From Bradyrhizobium betae (lineage in GTDB: Bacteria; Pseudomonadota; Alphaproteobacteria; Rhizobiales; Xanthobacteraceae): DNA of 64,000 nucleotides. Under the pieces are notes generated by a model. It saw only the letters and a list, made by a program, of their open reading frames with translations. It was not told where the DNA came from and ran no database searches. The stretch spans positions 1-64,000 of the forward strand of contig NZ_MZXW01000021.1 of assembly GCF_004123905.1 (NCBI RefSeq), read 5' to 3'. This document shows, one piece after another, positions 1 to 8,798 of the stretch (its first letter is position 1; each line of letters begins with the position of its first letter). Both the position numbers and the translations under genes were made by a program.

Positions 1-169
1 CAGAACCTTCGCAAGATGGCCAAGCTGATCCCAATGCCCACCTTGGGGTAGAAACCGCCAAAGCCATTGGGCCGCATCGCGCTGACGCCAATACATCCGA
101 TTACTGTTTCCCTTTTTCAACGGAATCGGTCGAAGGCAGACGAAAGTTGTCGCGCGTTGAACGTCGCTC
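1..169. other. Left edge, no supported gene
   Basis: I see no supportable gene here. The minus strand has a short open stretch reading off the window edge, with no recognisable motif and no ribosome binding site. It may be debris beside the damaged CoA-transferase at 170-1101, whose missing C-terminal third should lie here if it had only been point-mutated. Confidence 0.4.
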
Positions 170-1101
170 AACTTATCAAAATACGAATTGAGCGGATGAA
201 CGCTGCCTGCACGTCGCAAGCTGACCGCTGCCGTTGACATCGCGTGCGCGATGCAAGCGCCGAGAAGCGTGGGTCCTCGATCAAGGCGGGGAGGCCGACG
301 GCACTGCAGAAGCGCGGCCAGTCGCGTTCTCCTGCACCAGGCTGATCATGAACTAGCGGTCGTCGGCACAGCGATAAAAACATGTTAAAGCGTTCCGGGC
401 CGCCGTCCGCGGCAGGCGGTACTGGATTTCGCCACCGCACAGGACAGCCTGAATCGACGCCGCGTTCGACCACGCTCCGTTGGCGAGCAGTGAGGTCGTG
501 ACGCAACTGCCTCGCCCGGTTCGCTCCCGGTGTAGAAGCGCGGTGACGATGCCGGCGTAGAGCGTGACGGCCGTCGGCTGATCGCCCATTCCCAGAGTAG
601 GCGATGCAGGAGGACTCTCTCCATCAGGCCGCACGTTGTCGCCAATCCCGATCGAGCCCAGTAGGCGTGGGCGTCGAATCCCGGTCTCTCTGCTTCGGGG
701 CCCGTCTCGCCGTAGCCGGTGAGCGCCGCATAGACGAGACGCGGATTGACCCGCGAAAGCTGCTCGTAGCTGATGCCGAGCCGGGTGCGCGAGGCCGGGG
801 ACTGGTTGGTGATGAAGACATCGGCCGAACTTACGAGCTGTGCCAGGATCGTTCGGCTGGCCTCGTTCTTGAGGTCCAGCGCCAGCGCACGTTTGCTGCG
901 CGAGGCAATCGTCCAGGCGTAATTGTAATCGGCCTTCGGCAGGTTCGGGAGACGGCCGAGGACGCGTTGCGGATCTCCGGCGCCGACCGGCTCGACCTTG
1001 ACGACGTCCGCGCCGAAATCCGCGAGGATCACCGCTGCGGCCGGGCCGGCGACGAAGGTGGCGCTGTCGATGACTTTCAGGCCCTGGAACACGCCGGTCA
1101 C
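170..1101 (-). pseudogene. Family III (CaiB/BaiF) CoA-transferase pseudogene
   Basis: Pieces of one CaiB/BaiF CoA-transferase lie in three minus-strand frames. The best start is the GTG at 1101, with GGGAGG just upstream; the reading begins VTGVFQGLKVID. The first piece holds the N-terminal fold and the expected catalytic Asp in PGFDAHAY. A shift near 645-650 moves the homology to a second frame (GMGDQPTAVTLYAGIV). A TAG at 353-355 replaces an expected Trp, and a further shift near 335 gives a third frame (RDWPRFCSAVGLPALIEDPRF). Homology fades near 170, about 90 residues short of the usual 400. Several independent lesions make decay far more likely than sequencing error. It is divergent from the binding protein at 1269. 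Confidence 0.8.
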
Positions 1102-1190
1102 TAGATCCTCCCTTCCATCGAGCAGACTCGTCGCCGGCTGTGCCAACGCCAGCCGGTCATCTGGTTAAGCCCCATTTAGCGTGTCGCAAA

Positions 1191-1202
1191 GGTTCAACCA
1201 TT
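1191..1202. promoter_or_regulatory. Probable FadR-type operator, copy 1a
   Basis: GGTTCAACCATT matches the right part of the palindrome that recurs in this cluster (best copy TTGGTTCAACCAA at 20578-20590). The outer left arm is imperfect (AAA instead of ATT). It lies 67 bp before the ATG at 1269 and 32 bp before a better copy, so the pair may bind two dimers. Confidence 0.55.
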
Positions 1203-1233
1203 CAGGCTTGCAGCAATCCTGGCCACGTTGTAT

Positions 1234-1250
1234 CAATGGTCCAACCAATA
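1234..1250. promoter_or_regulatory. Probable FadR-type operator, copy 1b
   Basis: CAATGGTCCAACCAATA is a near-perfect palindrome centred on the TGGTNNNACCA core typical of FadR/FCD-subfamily GntR regulators (compare PdhR, FadR). It sits 18 bp before the start codon at 1269, where a bound repressor would block transcription. The likely ligand is the GntR protein at 7752-8573. Confidence 0.7.
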
Positions 1251-1268
1251 ATAGGAGGATAGCGATCC

Positions 1269-2462
1269 ATGGCAAGACGAGGCATTGCTGCGCTCGCGGG
1301 CTTGTTCTTGTCGAGCGGCTTGGCGCTCGGCGAGCCGCTCAAGATCGGTGTCTTGACCGATATGTCGGGCGTCATCGCCGATACGGTTGGGCGCGGCTCC
1401 GTTGTTGCTGCGGAACTCGCGGCCAGCGATGCCGGCGGCGCTGTTCTCGGTCGGCCGATCGAGATCGTCTCGGCCGACCACCAGTTGAAGCCCGACGTCG
1501 GCCTGACCGTCGCCCGGCGCTGGTTCGATGAGGAGCATGTGGAGGCCATCGCCGACATTCCCGTATCCACCATCGCTCTCGGCGTCCAAAATCTCGCCAA
1601 AACCAAGGGGAGGATCGCTCTGATTTCGGGCTCCGGGACACTGGATCTCTACGGCAAGTCGTGCTCACCGACCGGATTTGTGTGGACGTTCGATACCACC
1701 GTGCTTCCTCGCGCCCCCGTTCTGACTGCGGCGGAATCCGGTGTGAAGAAGTGGTTCGCGATCGGGCCCGACTACTCCTTCGGACATCAGATGGAGCGCG
1801 CGGTCGCGGACGCTGTGAAGGAGACCGGCGGGCAACTGGTCGGCACGCGGCGCGCGGCGATAGGGACCTCGGATTATGCCTCGCTGCTTCTGGCGGCGGA
1901 GGAAGCGCGGCCCGACGCGATTGCCTCGTCCTTTGCCGGTCATGATGGGGTGCTTCTCATCGAGAATGCGGTCGAGTTCGGCCTGCTGCAGAAGGGTATT
2001 CGCATCGCGGGCCTGATGCTGTTCGAGTCCGACGTGCACAGCCTCGGGCTCGACCGTATGAAGGGCATCTATACGACGACGGCATTCTATTGGGATACCG
2101 ACGACAATACCCGCAGCTTCGCAAGGCGCTTCCGCGAGAAGATGGGGCGACCGCCATCCGCACTCCAGGCGGGAGTCTATAGCTCGGTCACGCACTACCT
2201 GAAGGCCGTCAAGGCGGCAGGCACAACATCCGGCTCCGAAGTGGCAAAGAAGATGCATGAGTTGCCGATCTCGGACCTCACGACGCCATCCGCCAGGATC
2301 CGCGCAGATGGCCGCGTCCTGCGCGACATGTTCCTGGTCCAGGTCAAATCGCCGGAAGAATCAAAAGGACCCTGGGACTATTTCAAGATCGTCCGCTCGA
2401 TGAAGGCGGCAGAATTGATGTCGGAGGCCCCCAATCCGGATTGCAAGCTGCCGACACCGTAG
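1269..2462 (+). CDS. LivK-type ABC transporter substrate-binding protein
   Basis: A periplasmic binding protein of the branched-chain amino acid (Leu/Ile/Val-binding, Peripla_BP_6) type, 397 residues. Residues 1-21 form a Sec signal peptide with a hydrophobic core ending in ALG. The mature protein opens with LKIGVLTDMSG, the usual first strand of this family. AGGAGG at 1254-1259 supports the ATG at 1269. In rhizobia such proteins often bind aromatic or alicyclic acids rather than amino acids. No permease or ATPase gene lies nearby, so it must use membrane components encoded elsewhere. It heads an apparent operon with the acyl-CoA ligase at 2534 and lies just after two FadR-type operator copies. 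The ligand is not readable from the sequence. Confidence 0.85.
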   Translation: MARRGIAALAGLFLSSGLALGEPLKIGVLTDMSGVIADTVGRGSVVAAELAASDAGGAVLGRPIEIVSADHQLKPDVGLTVARRWFDEEHVEAIADIPVSTIALGVQNLAKTKGRIALISGSGTLDLYGKSCSPTGFVWTFDTTVLPRAPVLTAAESGVKKWFAIGPDYSFGHQMERAVADAVKETGGQLVGTRRAAIGTSDYASLLLAAEEARPDAIASSFAGHDGVLLIENAVEFGLLQKGIRIAGLMLFESDVHSLGLDRMKGIYTTTAFYWDTDDNTRSFARRFREKMGRPPSALQAGVYSSVTHYLKAVKAAGTTSGSEVAKKMHELPISDLTTPSARIRADGRVLRDMFLVQVKSPEESKGPWDYFKIVRSMKAAELMSEAPNPDCKLPTP

Positions 2463-2533
2463 CCCCTTGGGTCTGTCGCAAAAACCCACCCGCTTCACCA
2501 GAAGCGCTCGATGTCCCGAACATTGTTTGAGGA

Positions 2534-4075
2534 ATGATGACTTCGCCACTGATCTTTCTCGATCGAACGTCACGCGCCCGCGACGAAGTGCTGAGCAACG
2601 CCGCGCGTGCCGCCACCGGGCTGCAAGCTTGCGGCGTTGCCGAGGGCGACACTGTCGCGCTGCTGTTGCGCAACGACTTCGCCTTCGTCGAGGCGACACA
2701 GGCCGCCGCCCTGATCGGCGCCTATTGCGTGCCGATCAACTGGCACGGCCGGGCGCAGGAGATCGGCTACATCCTCAAGGATGCGAAGCCAAAAGTGTTG
2801 GTGGCCCATGCGGACCTCCTCGCGGCCGCACGCGATGAGCTCCGGGAGATATTGAGCGACATTCAGGTGCTGAGCGTGCCGACGCCGCCAGAACTCATCC
2901 GGCAGTTCGGCGTTTCAGCGGGTGCCGAAACACCGATAGCAACGGACCGCAGCTGGCCGGACTGGCTGGCGGAATTCCAGCCCTGGAGCGCTGCCCCGCC
3001 ACGCAGCCGCGCCACACTGATCTACACGTCGGGCACGACGGGACATCCGAAAGGCGTCAAGCGCGAGCCGGCGACACCCGAACAGACCAAAGCGTATGGC
3101 GAGTTGATGCGATCGGTCTACGGCATCACGCCCGGCGTTCGTGTCCTGATCGGCGGGCCGCTCTACCATGCGTCTCCCAACGCCTGCTTGCGTCAGGCCA
3201 TCACTCAGGCCGAATTGATCGCGTTTCAATCGAAGTTCGAGCCCGAAGACACCTTGGCGATAATCGAGCGAGAGCGCATCACGCATGCCGTCATGGTGCC
3301 CACCATGTTCGTGCGTCTGATGCGCCTGCCGGAAGAGATACGCCGCCGCCACGATGTGAGCTCGCTTCGCTGGGTGATCCACACTGGTGCGCCCTGTGCA
3401 CCGGAAATCAAGAAGGCGCTGATGGACTGGTGGGGGCCGGTCATCTACGAGACCTATGGCGGCACCGAGGTTGGTGCGGTGATGCTGAGCACGCCGGAGG
3501 ACTGGCTGGCGCATTCCGGTAGCGTCGGGCGCCCCACGCCCGGCGCGCGGATCGCGCTCTATGGTGAGGACGGCCAGCCCGTCGGGCCCGGCGAAATCGG
3601 CGAAATCTATGTCCGGCAGGATTCGCTGGCGGATTTCGTTTATCTCAACGACGCGGCCAAGCGCAAATCGGTCGAGCGTGACGGGCTGATCAGCGTCGGC
3701 GACGTCGGCTATCTCAAGGACGGCCGGCTCTATCTGTGCGATCGGCGGTCGGACATGGTGATCTCGGCGGGCGTGAATATCTATCCGGCGGAGATCGAAA
3801 CGGCGCTGATCCAATGTCCGGGCGTCCGGGATTGCGCCGTGTTCGGCATTCCCGATGAGGAATTCGGTGAGTCGCTTGCCGCTGCGATCGAGGCGGAGCC
3901 GGGATCCGAGCTGACGACGGACATGGTTCGCGCCTATCTCGCTGAGCGGATCGCCAAGTACAAGGTGCCGCGCCGGATCGACTTCCATGCCGCGCTTCCG
4001 CGCGAGGAAAGCGGAAAAATCTTCAAACGTCGGCTCAAGGATCCCTTCTGGAAGGACGCGGGCCGCCGCATCTGA
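2534..4075 (+). CDS. AMP-forming acyl-CoA synthetase
   Basis: A 513-residue ANL-superfamily ligase that would activate a carboxylic acid to its CoA thioester at the cost of ATP. The P-loop-like motif YTSGTTGHPKG lies near residue 165, the adenylate-binding YGGTEVG near 305, the hinge region DRRSDMVISAGVNIYPAEIE near 402-421, and the C-terminal catalytic lysine context ESGKIFKRRL near 495. Two adjacent ATGs occur at 2534 and 2537 after a GAGG element; either could start translation. It lies 71 bp after the binding-protein gene and ends 53 bp from the convergent CoA-transferase at 4129. As the only ligase in the window it is the likely entry enzyme of the catabolic cluster. FadD3-like steroid ligases are one comparison, but substrate cannot be assigned. 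Confidence 0.88.
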   Translation: MMTSPLIFLDRTSRARDEVLSNAARAATGLQACGVAEGDTVALLLRNDFAFVEATQAAALIGAYCVPINWHGRAQEIGYILKDAKPKVLVAHADLLAAARDELREILSDIQVLSVPTPPELIRQFGVSAGAETPIATDRSWPDWLAEFQPWSAAPPRSRATLIYTSGTTGHPKGVKREPATPEQTKAYGELMRSVYGITPGVRVLIGGPLYHASPNACLRQAITQAELIAFQSKFEPEDTLAIIERERITHAVMVPTMFVRLMRLPEEIRRRHDVSSLRWVIHTGAPCAPEIKKALMDWWGPVIYETYGGTEVGAVMLSTPEDWLAHSGSVGRPTPGARIALYGEDGQPVGPGEIGEIYVRQDSLADFVYLNDAAKRKSVERDGLISVGDVGYLKDGRLYLCDRRSDMVISAGVNIYPAEIETALIQCPGVRDCAVFGIPDEEFGESLAAAIEAEPGSELTTDMVRAYLAERIAKYKVPRRIDFHAALPREESGKIFKRRLKDPFWKDAGRRI

Positions 4076-4128
4076 TCATCGGCGTGAGCGCCGGAGTGCA
4101 GCGCGCTCCGGTGGCCATCGCTTTCGCG

Positions 4129-5382
4129 TCAGCTTGCGGTTCCGAATGCGCCCGCCGCTGTCAGCTCAGCGACGCGTTCGGGTCCATAACCGAGCACGCG
4201 CTCCAGCACCTCCGCCGTATGCTGTCCGAGAGTAGGGGCAGCGACGGGATCGAGGATGGGCGTTTCGCTGAAGCGCAATGGGGATGAGATGTTTGGTATC
4301 TCGCCTGCCGTCGGATGCGCAATGGACGACGCGAGCGCACGCTCGGCCATTTCGAAGGAGCTGAAGGCACCCTCGACGGTTCTGACGACGCCGGACGGGA
4401 CGCCTGCGGCCTTCATTTTTGCGGCCCATCGTTCGCTGGAATCGCTGGCGAGAATCCCTTCGATGATGGCGGTCAACTCCTCGCGATGCGCCATCCGGTC
4501 GCGATTGCTCAGGAAGCGCGGATCCTCGGCCAGTCCGGGCCGTTGCAGCGCGTTGGTGACGAGGCGCCGGTAGGTCCGATCATTCGCGCAGGTGATGTAG
4601 AGCGGGCCGTCTGCAGTCTGGAAGGTGCCGGTCGGGGTGCTGTCGGCGCTGCGGTTGCCGGCGCGCGTCGGATTGCGGCCCGTCGCGAGATAATTCATGG
4701 CATGAAAGCCGAGCATCAGCGCGGCAGTGTCGAACAACGCTGTCTCGACCCGCTGCCCACGTCCCGTGCTCTGGCGTGCGGCGAGCGCGCCGAGCACCGC
4801 AATCGCGGCTGTCATGCCGGTTGAGATGTCCATGACCGCAGGGCCGGTGCGAACGCCTTCCTGATCCGGAAAACCGTTCATCGACATGAAGCCGGTCTCC
4901 GCCTGGATGACAGGATCGAAGCCCAGGCGATCGGCCATTGCCCCGTCGCGGCCATAGGCCGAGACGCTGCAATAGATCAGGCGAGGGTTGCGTTCATGCA
5001 TCGCGTCGTAGCCGAGGCCGAACCGCTCCATCACCCCGCGCGAGAAATTCTCCACCAGGATGTCGGCCGACGCCACGAGCTCAACCGCGATTTTTTGCGC
5101 AGCCTCATTGGTGAGATCGAGCGCAATGCCCTTCTTGTTGCGATTGACCCAGAGGAACGGCACGCCCTCACCGCCGAGGTGAGGTTGGAAGCGGCGAAAA
5201 TCGTCGCCGTTCGCAGCGTTCTCGATCTTGATCACCTCGGCGCCCATATCCGCAAGGAAGAGCGTGCACATGGGTCCCGCGATGAAGTGTGAGAAGTCGA
5301 TGACGCGCAAGCCTTGAAGCGGGGAGGGCGCGCCTGGCGCTCGCGGGCGCGGCGGCGGGAGCTGGGGACGGGCTGTGGTCAC
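4129..5382 (-). CDS. Family III (CaiB/BaiF) CoA-transferase
   Basis: A 417-residue family III CoA-transferase that would move CoA between two carboxylic acids. The GLRVIDFSHFIAGP opening (residues 24-37) and GAEVIKIE (47-54) are family hallmarks, and Asp156 in LGFDPVIQAETG is at the position of the catalytic aspartate that forms the mixed anhydride in formyl-CoA transferase. The start is GTG at 5382, with GGAGGT nine bases upstream. The gene follows the double acyl-CoA dehydrogenase by 14 bp, so the two form an operon read from the operator at 7641. It may replace or complement the ligase at 2534 in loading CoA on the substrate. Confidence 0.88.
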   Translation of the reverse strand: MTTARPQLPPPRPRAPGAPSPLQGLRVIDFSHFIAGPMCTLFLADMGAEVIKIENAANGDDFRRFQPHLGGEGVPFLWVNRNKKGIALDLTNEAAQKIAVELVASADILVENFSRGVMERFGLGYDAMHERNPRLIYCSVSAYGRDGAMADRLGFDPVIQAETGFMSMNGFPDQEGVRTGPAVMDISTGMTAAIAVLGALAARQSTGRGQRVETALFDTAALMLGFHAMNYLATGRNPTRAGNRSADSTPTGTFQTADGPLYITCANDRTYRRLVTNALQRPGLAEDPRFLSNRDRMAHREELTAIIEGILASDSSERWAAKMKAAGVPSGVVRTVEGAFSSFEMAERALASSIAHPTAGEIPNISSPLRFSETPILDPVAAPTLGQHTAEVLERVLGYGPERVAELTAAGAFGTAS

Positions 5383-5396
5383 ATGTCACCTCCAAG

Positions 5397-7619
5397 CTAT
5401 CGCGGCAGTCCGAGCCCGCGTTGGGCGATCAGGCTGCGCTGGATTTCATTGGTGCCGATGCTGATCACCCACATCAGCGAATGCCGGAGCATCTGCTCGA
5501 TCCGCCCGCGCAGGATTGCACCCGGGCTGTGCTCGCTGAGCAGCGCCTCCGGCCCCAAGAGGTCCAGCGCGATCTCCCCGAAACGCTCCATCAGCTCGCC
5601 GGAATAGACTTTGCTGACCGCCGCCTCGTCCGGCGGCGTCTCGCCCTTGTCCACCTGCTCGGCGCAATGGACCATCATGCGCCGGCCGGCCTCGATCTCG
5701 GCCGCCAGCGCCCCGACCCTGGCGCGCACCAGCGGATCGCGCCGCATCGGCCTGCCGTGACGTTCGGCGGTGCGGATATATTCACACAACAGCTCGAACA
5801 TGTGGGCAACCTTCAAGACGATGCCACCGCCGATGAAGCCGCGTTCGGTCGCGAGGGCCCCCGTGAGGACCTTCCAGCCTTCGCCTTCGGCGCCGATGCG
5901 GTTTTCGGCGGGTACCCGCACCTCGTCATAGAAGACATTGGCGAAGGTGCCGCCATACATGGTCTCGGAGGGGCGGATGATGATGCCGGATGTCGTCATC
6001 GGAACGATGAACATGGTGATCCCGGCATGAGGCGGCGATGCATTCGGATCGGTCCGGGTCGCGAGGAGCATGTACTCGCCCCAATAGGTCGTGGTCCAGA
6101 TCTTCTGCCCATTGATCACATAGTGGTCGCCGTCGCGAACGGCGCGCGTCTTCAGCGATGCCAGATCGGAGCCCGCCTGAGGCTCACTGTAACCCATGCC
6201 GTAGATCGCTTCGCCGTGGAGGATTTCCGGCAGATAGCGCTGCTGCTGCTCGGGAGTGCCGTAGACCTGGAGCATGGCAGCCTGCACGGGCGCACCGGCC
6301 CGCGGTGCTCCGGAGCGCTCCATTTCCTCCATGAAGGCAAGCTGCTCGAAAGCGCCACGCTCCTGACCGCCGAATCGCTTCGGCCAATTCAGGCCGATCC
6401 AGCCGGTCGCACCGAGCGCTCGGGCGAACTCGCGGTCATATTCCCGTTCAGCGAACGAGAGCTGCTCATGCCTGTCGCGGCGCTCGCCCGACCAATGCGT
6501 ATCGAGCCAGGCACGGACTTCACGACGGAAGGCATTCCCCGCTGGTCCCAGATCGTACTCCGGAAACCGGACGTCGCCGTCGCGATCGAGAAAATGGCTC
6601 GCCAGTTGCTCGACCGGCGAGCGCTGGCCGCCGTAGCGAAGCACGCCGACATGCACCTGCCTGAAGTGGCGGGGAGCCTCGTGCTCCTCGCTGTAGCCGA
6701 TCGCGCCGAAGGCGTGGTGGGTCTCGAGCGACACCCGGCGAAGCGAACTTGCGGCGGTCGCCAGGGCCGCAGCCGCGAACCAGCGCCATGGTGCGGCTTC
6801 GAGGTCGTATTGAGCGGCCGCATTCGCGATCGTGAGCTGGACCGCGCGCAATGCGATGTGGCAGTTCGCGAGCTTGTGCTGGATGGCCTGGAAACGCCCG
6901 ATGGGTTGCCCGAACTGGCAGCGCTCGCCGGCATAGGCGACGACCTGTTCGAATGCACGCTGAGCCGCACCGAAGGCCCGCGCGTCTTCTGCCACGGCCG
7001 CGACTGCGAGCAGATCCCGGACCTCGCGTTCGGTGAACGGAACGGTCGCGAGCGGGGGTGCGTCGATCCTGACCCGCCACCAGCCCGGCTTTCCCATCAT
7101 CGGGGTCGGCTCAGCGGTGACGCCTTCTCCGGTCTTGACGATCACTAGCGCCGGCCCCGGCACGAACACGGCGAGATGTGTGACGATGTCTGCGGATTCG
7201 ATGAAGGCCAACTCCGCATTCAGGTTGCCACCTTGCAGTTGCGCCCAGCCCGCGGCTCCATCATGATCGAAGCTTGCGAAAGACAGGGCCGTCATCGCCT
7301 CGCCGGCATGGAGGTCATCCAGGAACGCACGCAGGGCGGGGGACTCGTTCCGAGCCGCAGGCTGCATGAGGTTGACCAAGCCTGCATCCGCGAGCGGTGC
7401 CGGGCAGGCGGCCCGGCCGGCCTCTAGTTGGACCAGCACGATCTCGCGCAAACCGCCTTCGGCGGGGGACGCGGCAATCTGGGTCAGTCCCTGGGCGGCC
7501 AGTTGCTTCCAGAGTTGCGCCGTCACCACGACTGCCCTGTCCGACAGGTCCGCAAAAAATCCGCGGACGGCTTCTTGCAGGATCTGGCGATCCTCGTCCG
7601 ACGGCAACTCCCGCAGCAT
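5397..7619 (-). CDS. Double-domain (fused) acyl-CoA dehydrogenase
   Basis: About 740 residues, nearly twice the usual 380. The N-terminal half resembles a small, degenerate acyl-CoA dehydrogenase subunit: FGQPIGRFQAIQHKLANCH and HHAFGAIGYSEEH are C-terminal-domain motifs of that family. The second half, from about residue 355, is a complete acyl-CoA dehydrogenase with GYSEPQAGSDLASLKTRAV, INGQKIWTT and the C-terminal GTNEIQRSLIA. Such fusions mimic the alpha-beta heteromeric enzymes used on bulky CoA thioesters such as steroid side chains. A longer reading exists from a TTG at 7649, but the ATG at 7619 preceded by a purine-rich stretch fits better and leaves the operator at 7641-7654 in the leader. 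Confidence 0.85.
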   Translation of the reverse strand: MLRELPSDEDRQILQEAVRGFFADLSDRAVVVTAQLWKQLAAQGLTQIAASPAEGGLREIVLVQLEAGRAACPAPLADAGLVNLMQPAARNESPALRAFLDDLHAGEAMTALSFASFDHDGAAGWAQLQGGNLNAELAFIESADIVTHLAVFVPGPALVIVKTGEGVTAEPTPMMGKPGWWRVRIDAPPLATVPFTEREVRDLLAVAAVAEDARAFGAAQRAFEQVVAYAGERCQFGQPIGRFQAIQHKLANCHIALRAVQLTIANAAAQYDLEAAPWRWFAAAALATAASSLRRVSLETHHAFGAIGYSEEHEAPRHFRQVHVGVLRYGGQRSPVEQLASHFLDRDGDVRFPEYDLGPAGNAFRREVRAWLDTHWSGERRDRHEQLSFAEREYDREFARALGATGWIGLNWPKRFGGQERGAFEQLAFMEEMERSGAPRAGAPVQAAMLQVYGTPEQQQRYLPEILHGEAIYGMGYSEPQAGSDLASLKTRAVRDGDHYVINGQKIWTTTYWGEYMLLATRTDPNASPPHAGITMFIVPMTTSGIIIRPSETMYGGTFANVFYDEVRVPAENRIGAEGEGWKVLTGALATERGFIGGGIVLKVAHMFELLCEYIRTAERHGRPMRRDPLVRARVGALAAEIEAGRRMMVHCAEQVDKGETPPDEAAVSKVYSGELMERFGEIALDLLGPEALLSEHSPGAILRGRIEQMLRHSLMWVISIGTNEIQRSLIAQRGLGLPR

Positions 7620-7640
7620 CCCGCGATCTCTCTTTGGATT

Positions 7641-7654
7641 TTGGTTCAACCATT
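7641..7654. promoter_or_regulatory. Probable FadR-type operator, copy 2
   Basis: TTGGTTCAACCATT lies between the divergent double acyl-CoA dehydrogenase (start 7619) and the GntR regulator gene (start 7752). Position and match to the other copies suggest that the regulator controls both the catabolic operon and itself from here. Confidence 0.7.
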
Positions 7655-7751
7655 CTACTTTTGTACAAGCTGTGGGTCAATGGCAGCGCCCAACTGGCGG
7701 GAATCGTCGGCTTCGCCTATATGTCGTTATCTGTCGAACATCCGGGTTGAT

Positions 7752-8573
7752 ATGAGCGCTTCACAATTGCCAGCCAAATCCAGCGCCGAGGCTGCGCCGC
7801 TGGCACAGTTCCAGCGAATCCGCTCGTCGCGCGCGTTCGACGAGATCGCTGCCCAGATCCGCACCGAGCTCGCCTCCGGCAGGCTTGCGGTCGGCAGCCG
7901 CCTGCCGTCCGAGCGGGCGCTGTCGGAGCAGTTTGGCGTCTCCCGCAACACGCTTCGCGAAGCCTTGCGCTCGCTCGAGCATGCCGGGCTGATCCGGTTG
8001 CAGAAAGGGGCTCGTGGCGGCGCCTTCATCAGCCAGCACAGTGGCGAAGCGATCGCGACCGGGCTGATGGACATGTACCACGTCGGCACCATCCAGCCGG
8101 CGCAATTGACCGAGGCCCGTATCTGGCTCGAATCGATCGTGGTGCGGGAAGCCTGCCGGCGTGCAACGGCCGCCGATATCGACATGCTGAACCGCAATAT
8201 CGATGAGGCGCAGGAAGCGCGACGGCGCGGCGATTTCGCCAGCCGCGCGGAGCGGCACATCGAGTTCCACAGGATGCTCGCGCGCCTTACCGACAATCCG
8301 ATCATGGTCATTGTCATGAACGGCGTGCTCGACGTGCTCGCTCATTTCGTGCAGCGGATCGGCGAGTACGACAACAGCTTCGTGTTGCCCTCGCGTCGCC
8401 GATTCATGGAGCACTTCGCGGCGGGCGATGCCGACGCCGCCGTGGCCGAAATGGAATCCTGCCTGAAACGGCTGCAGCGAAGCTACATGTCGCGTATTCA
8501 GGCTGCTGAAGGCGCGCCGGCGGCCAAAGCCGCTTCACGCGCCCGCCGGAATCCACCGGCCGCCCAGCGCTAA
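7752..8573 (+). CDS. GntR-family regulator, FadR/FCD subfamily
   Basis: A 273-residue transcription factor. A winged helix-turn-helix occupies about residues 28-95, with the GntR signature GSRLPSERALSEQFGVSRNTLREALR and the wing RGGAFI. The following all-helical part fits an FCD ligand-binding domain, including ARIWLES and the metal-ligand type context HIEFHRMLA. FCD regulators usually respond to small organic acids or acyl-CoAs and bind TGGTNNNACCA-type palindromes. Such palindromes occur six times at promoters in this cluster, one of them just upstream of this gene. The ORF is open further upstream, but ATG 7752 gives the normal length; its ribosome binding site is weak. I infer that it represses the cluster until a pathway intermediate appears. 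Confidence 0.88.
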   Translation: MSASQLPAKSSAEAAPLAQFQRIRSSRAFDEIAAQIRTELASGRLAVGSRLPSERALSEQFGVSRNTLREALRSLEHAGLIRLQKGARGGAFISQHSGEAIATGLMDMYHVGTIQPAQLTEARIWLESIVVREACRRATAADIDMLNRNIDEAQEARRRGDFASRAERHIEFHRMLARLTDNPIMVIVMNGVLDVLAHFVQRIGEYDNSFVLPSRRRFMEHFAAGDADAAVAEMESCLKRLQRSYMSRIQAAEGAPAAKAASRARRNPPAAQR

Positions 8574-8767
8574 ATCCTTCACACCGCGCAAACCGGGTCG
8601 CCTGTCGTTCGCGCGGCTAGTCCCACACAAATCCACTTCGGAATGAATGCAGCCCCGCCCATCCCGGCGGGTGATGGCCCACGTCCGAACTGCCGGATGC
8701 GAACCGGTGCGCGGCCTCGCGCCGGCCCTTGCTCCGTTGACATCGGGGGCGCGCGTCGATACTGTGG

Positions 8768-8784
8768 CAATGGTTCAACCAATA
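8768..8784. promoter_or_regulatory. Probable FadR-type operator, copy 3
   Basis: CAATGGTTCAACCAATA-type palindrome, starting with gcaatggttc at 8768, 15 bp before the start codon of the first gene of the long plus-strand operon (8799 onward). A protein bound here would block the promoter of eight genes. Confidence 0.75.
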
Positions 8785-8798
8785 GGTCGGAAACGCAA

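Noticed and set aside
604..1104. 166-residue plus-strand open frame across the CoA-transferase remnant
   Set aside because: It is the antisense shadow of the pseudogene: Arg-rich translation, no ribosome binding site and no known motif.
5421..7148. 575-residue plus-strand open frame opposite the double acyl-CoA dehydrogenase
   Set aside because: Length arises from high-GC codon bias on the opposite strand; the minus-strand gene has clear family motifs and this one has none.
8643..8798. N-terminal extension of the IpdB-like gene
   Set aside because: It would be translated through the operator at 8768, shows no homology in its 52 residues, and a start at 8799 fits family length.
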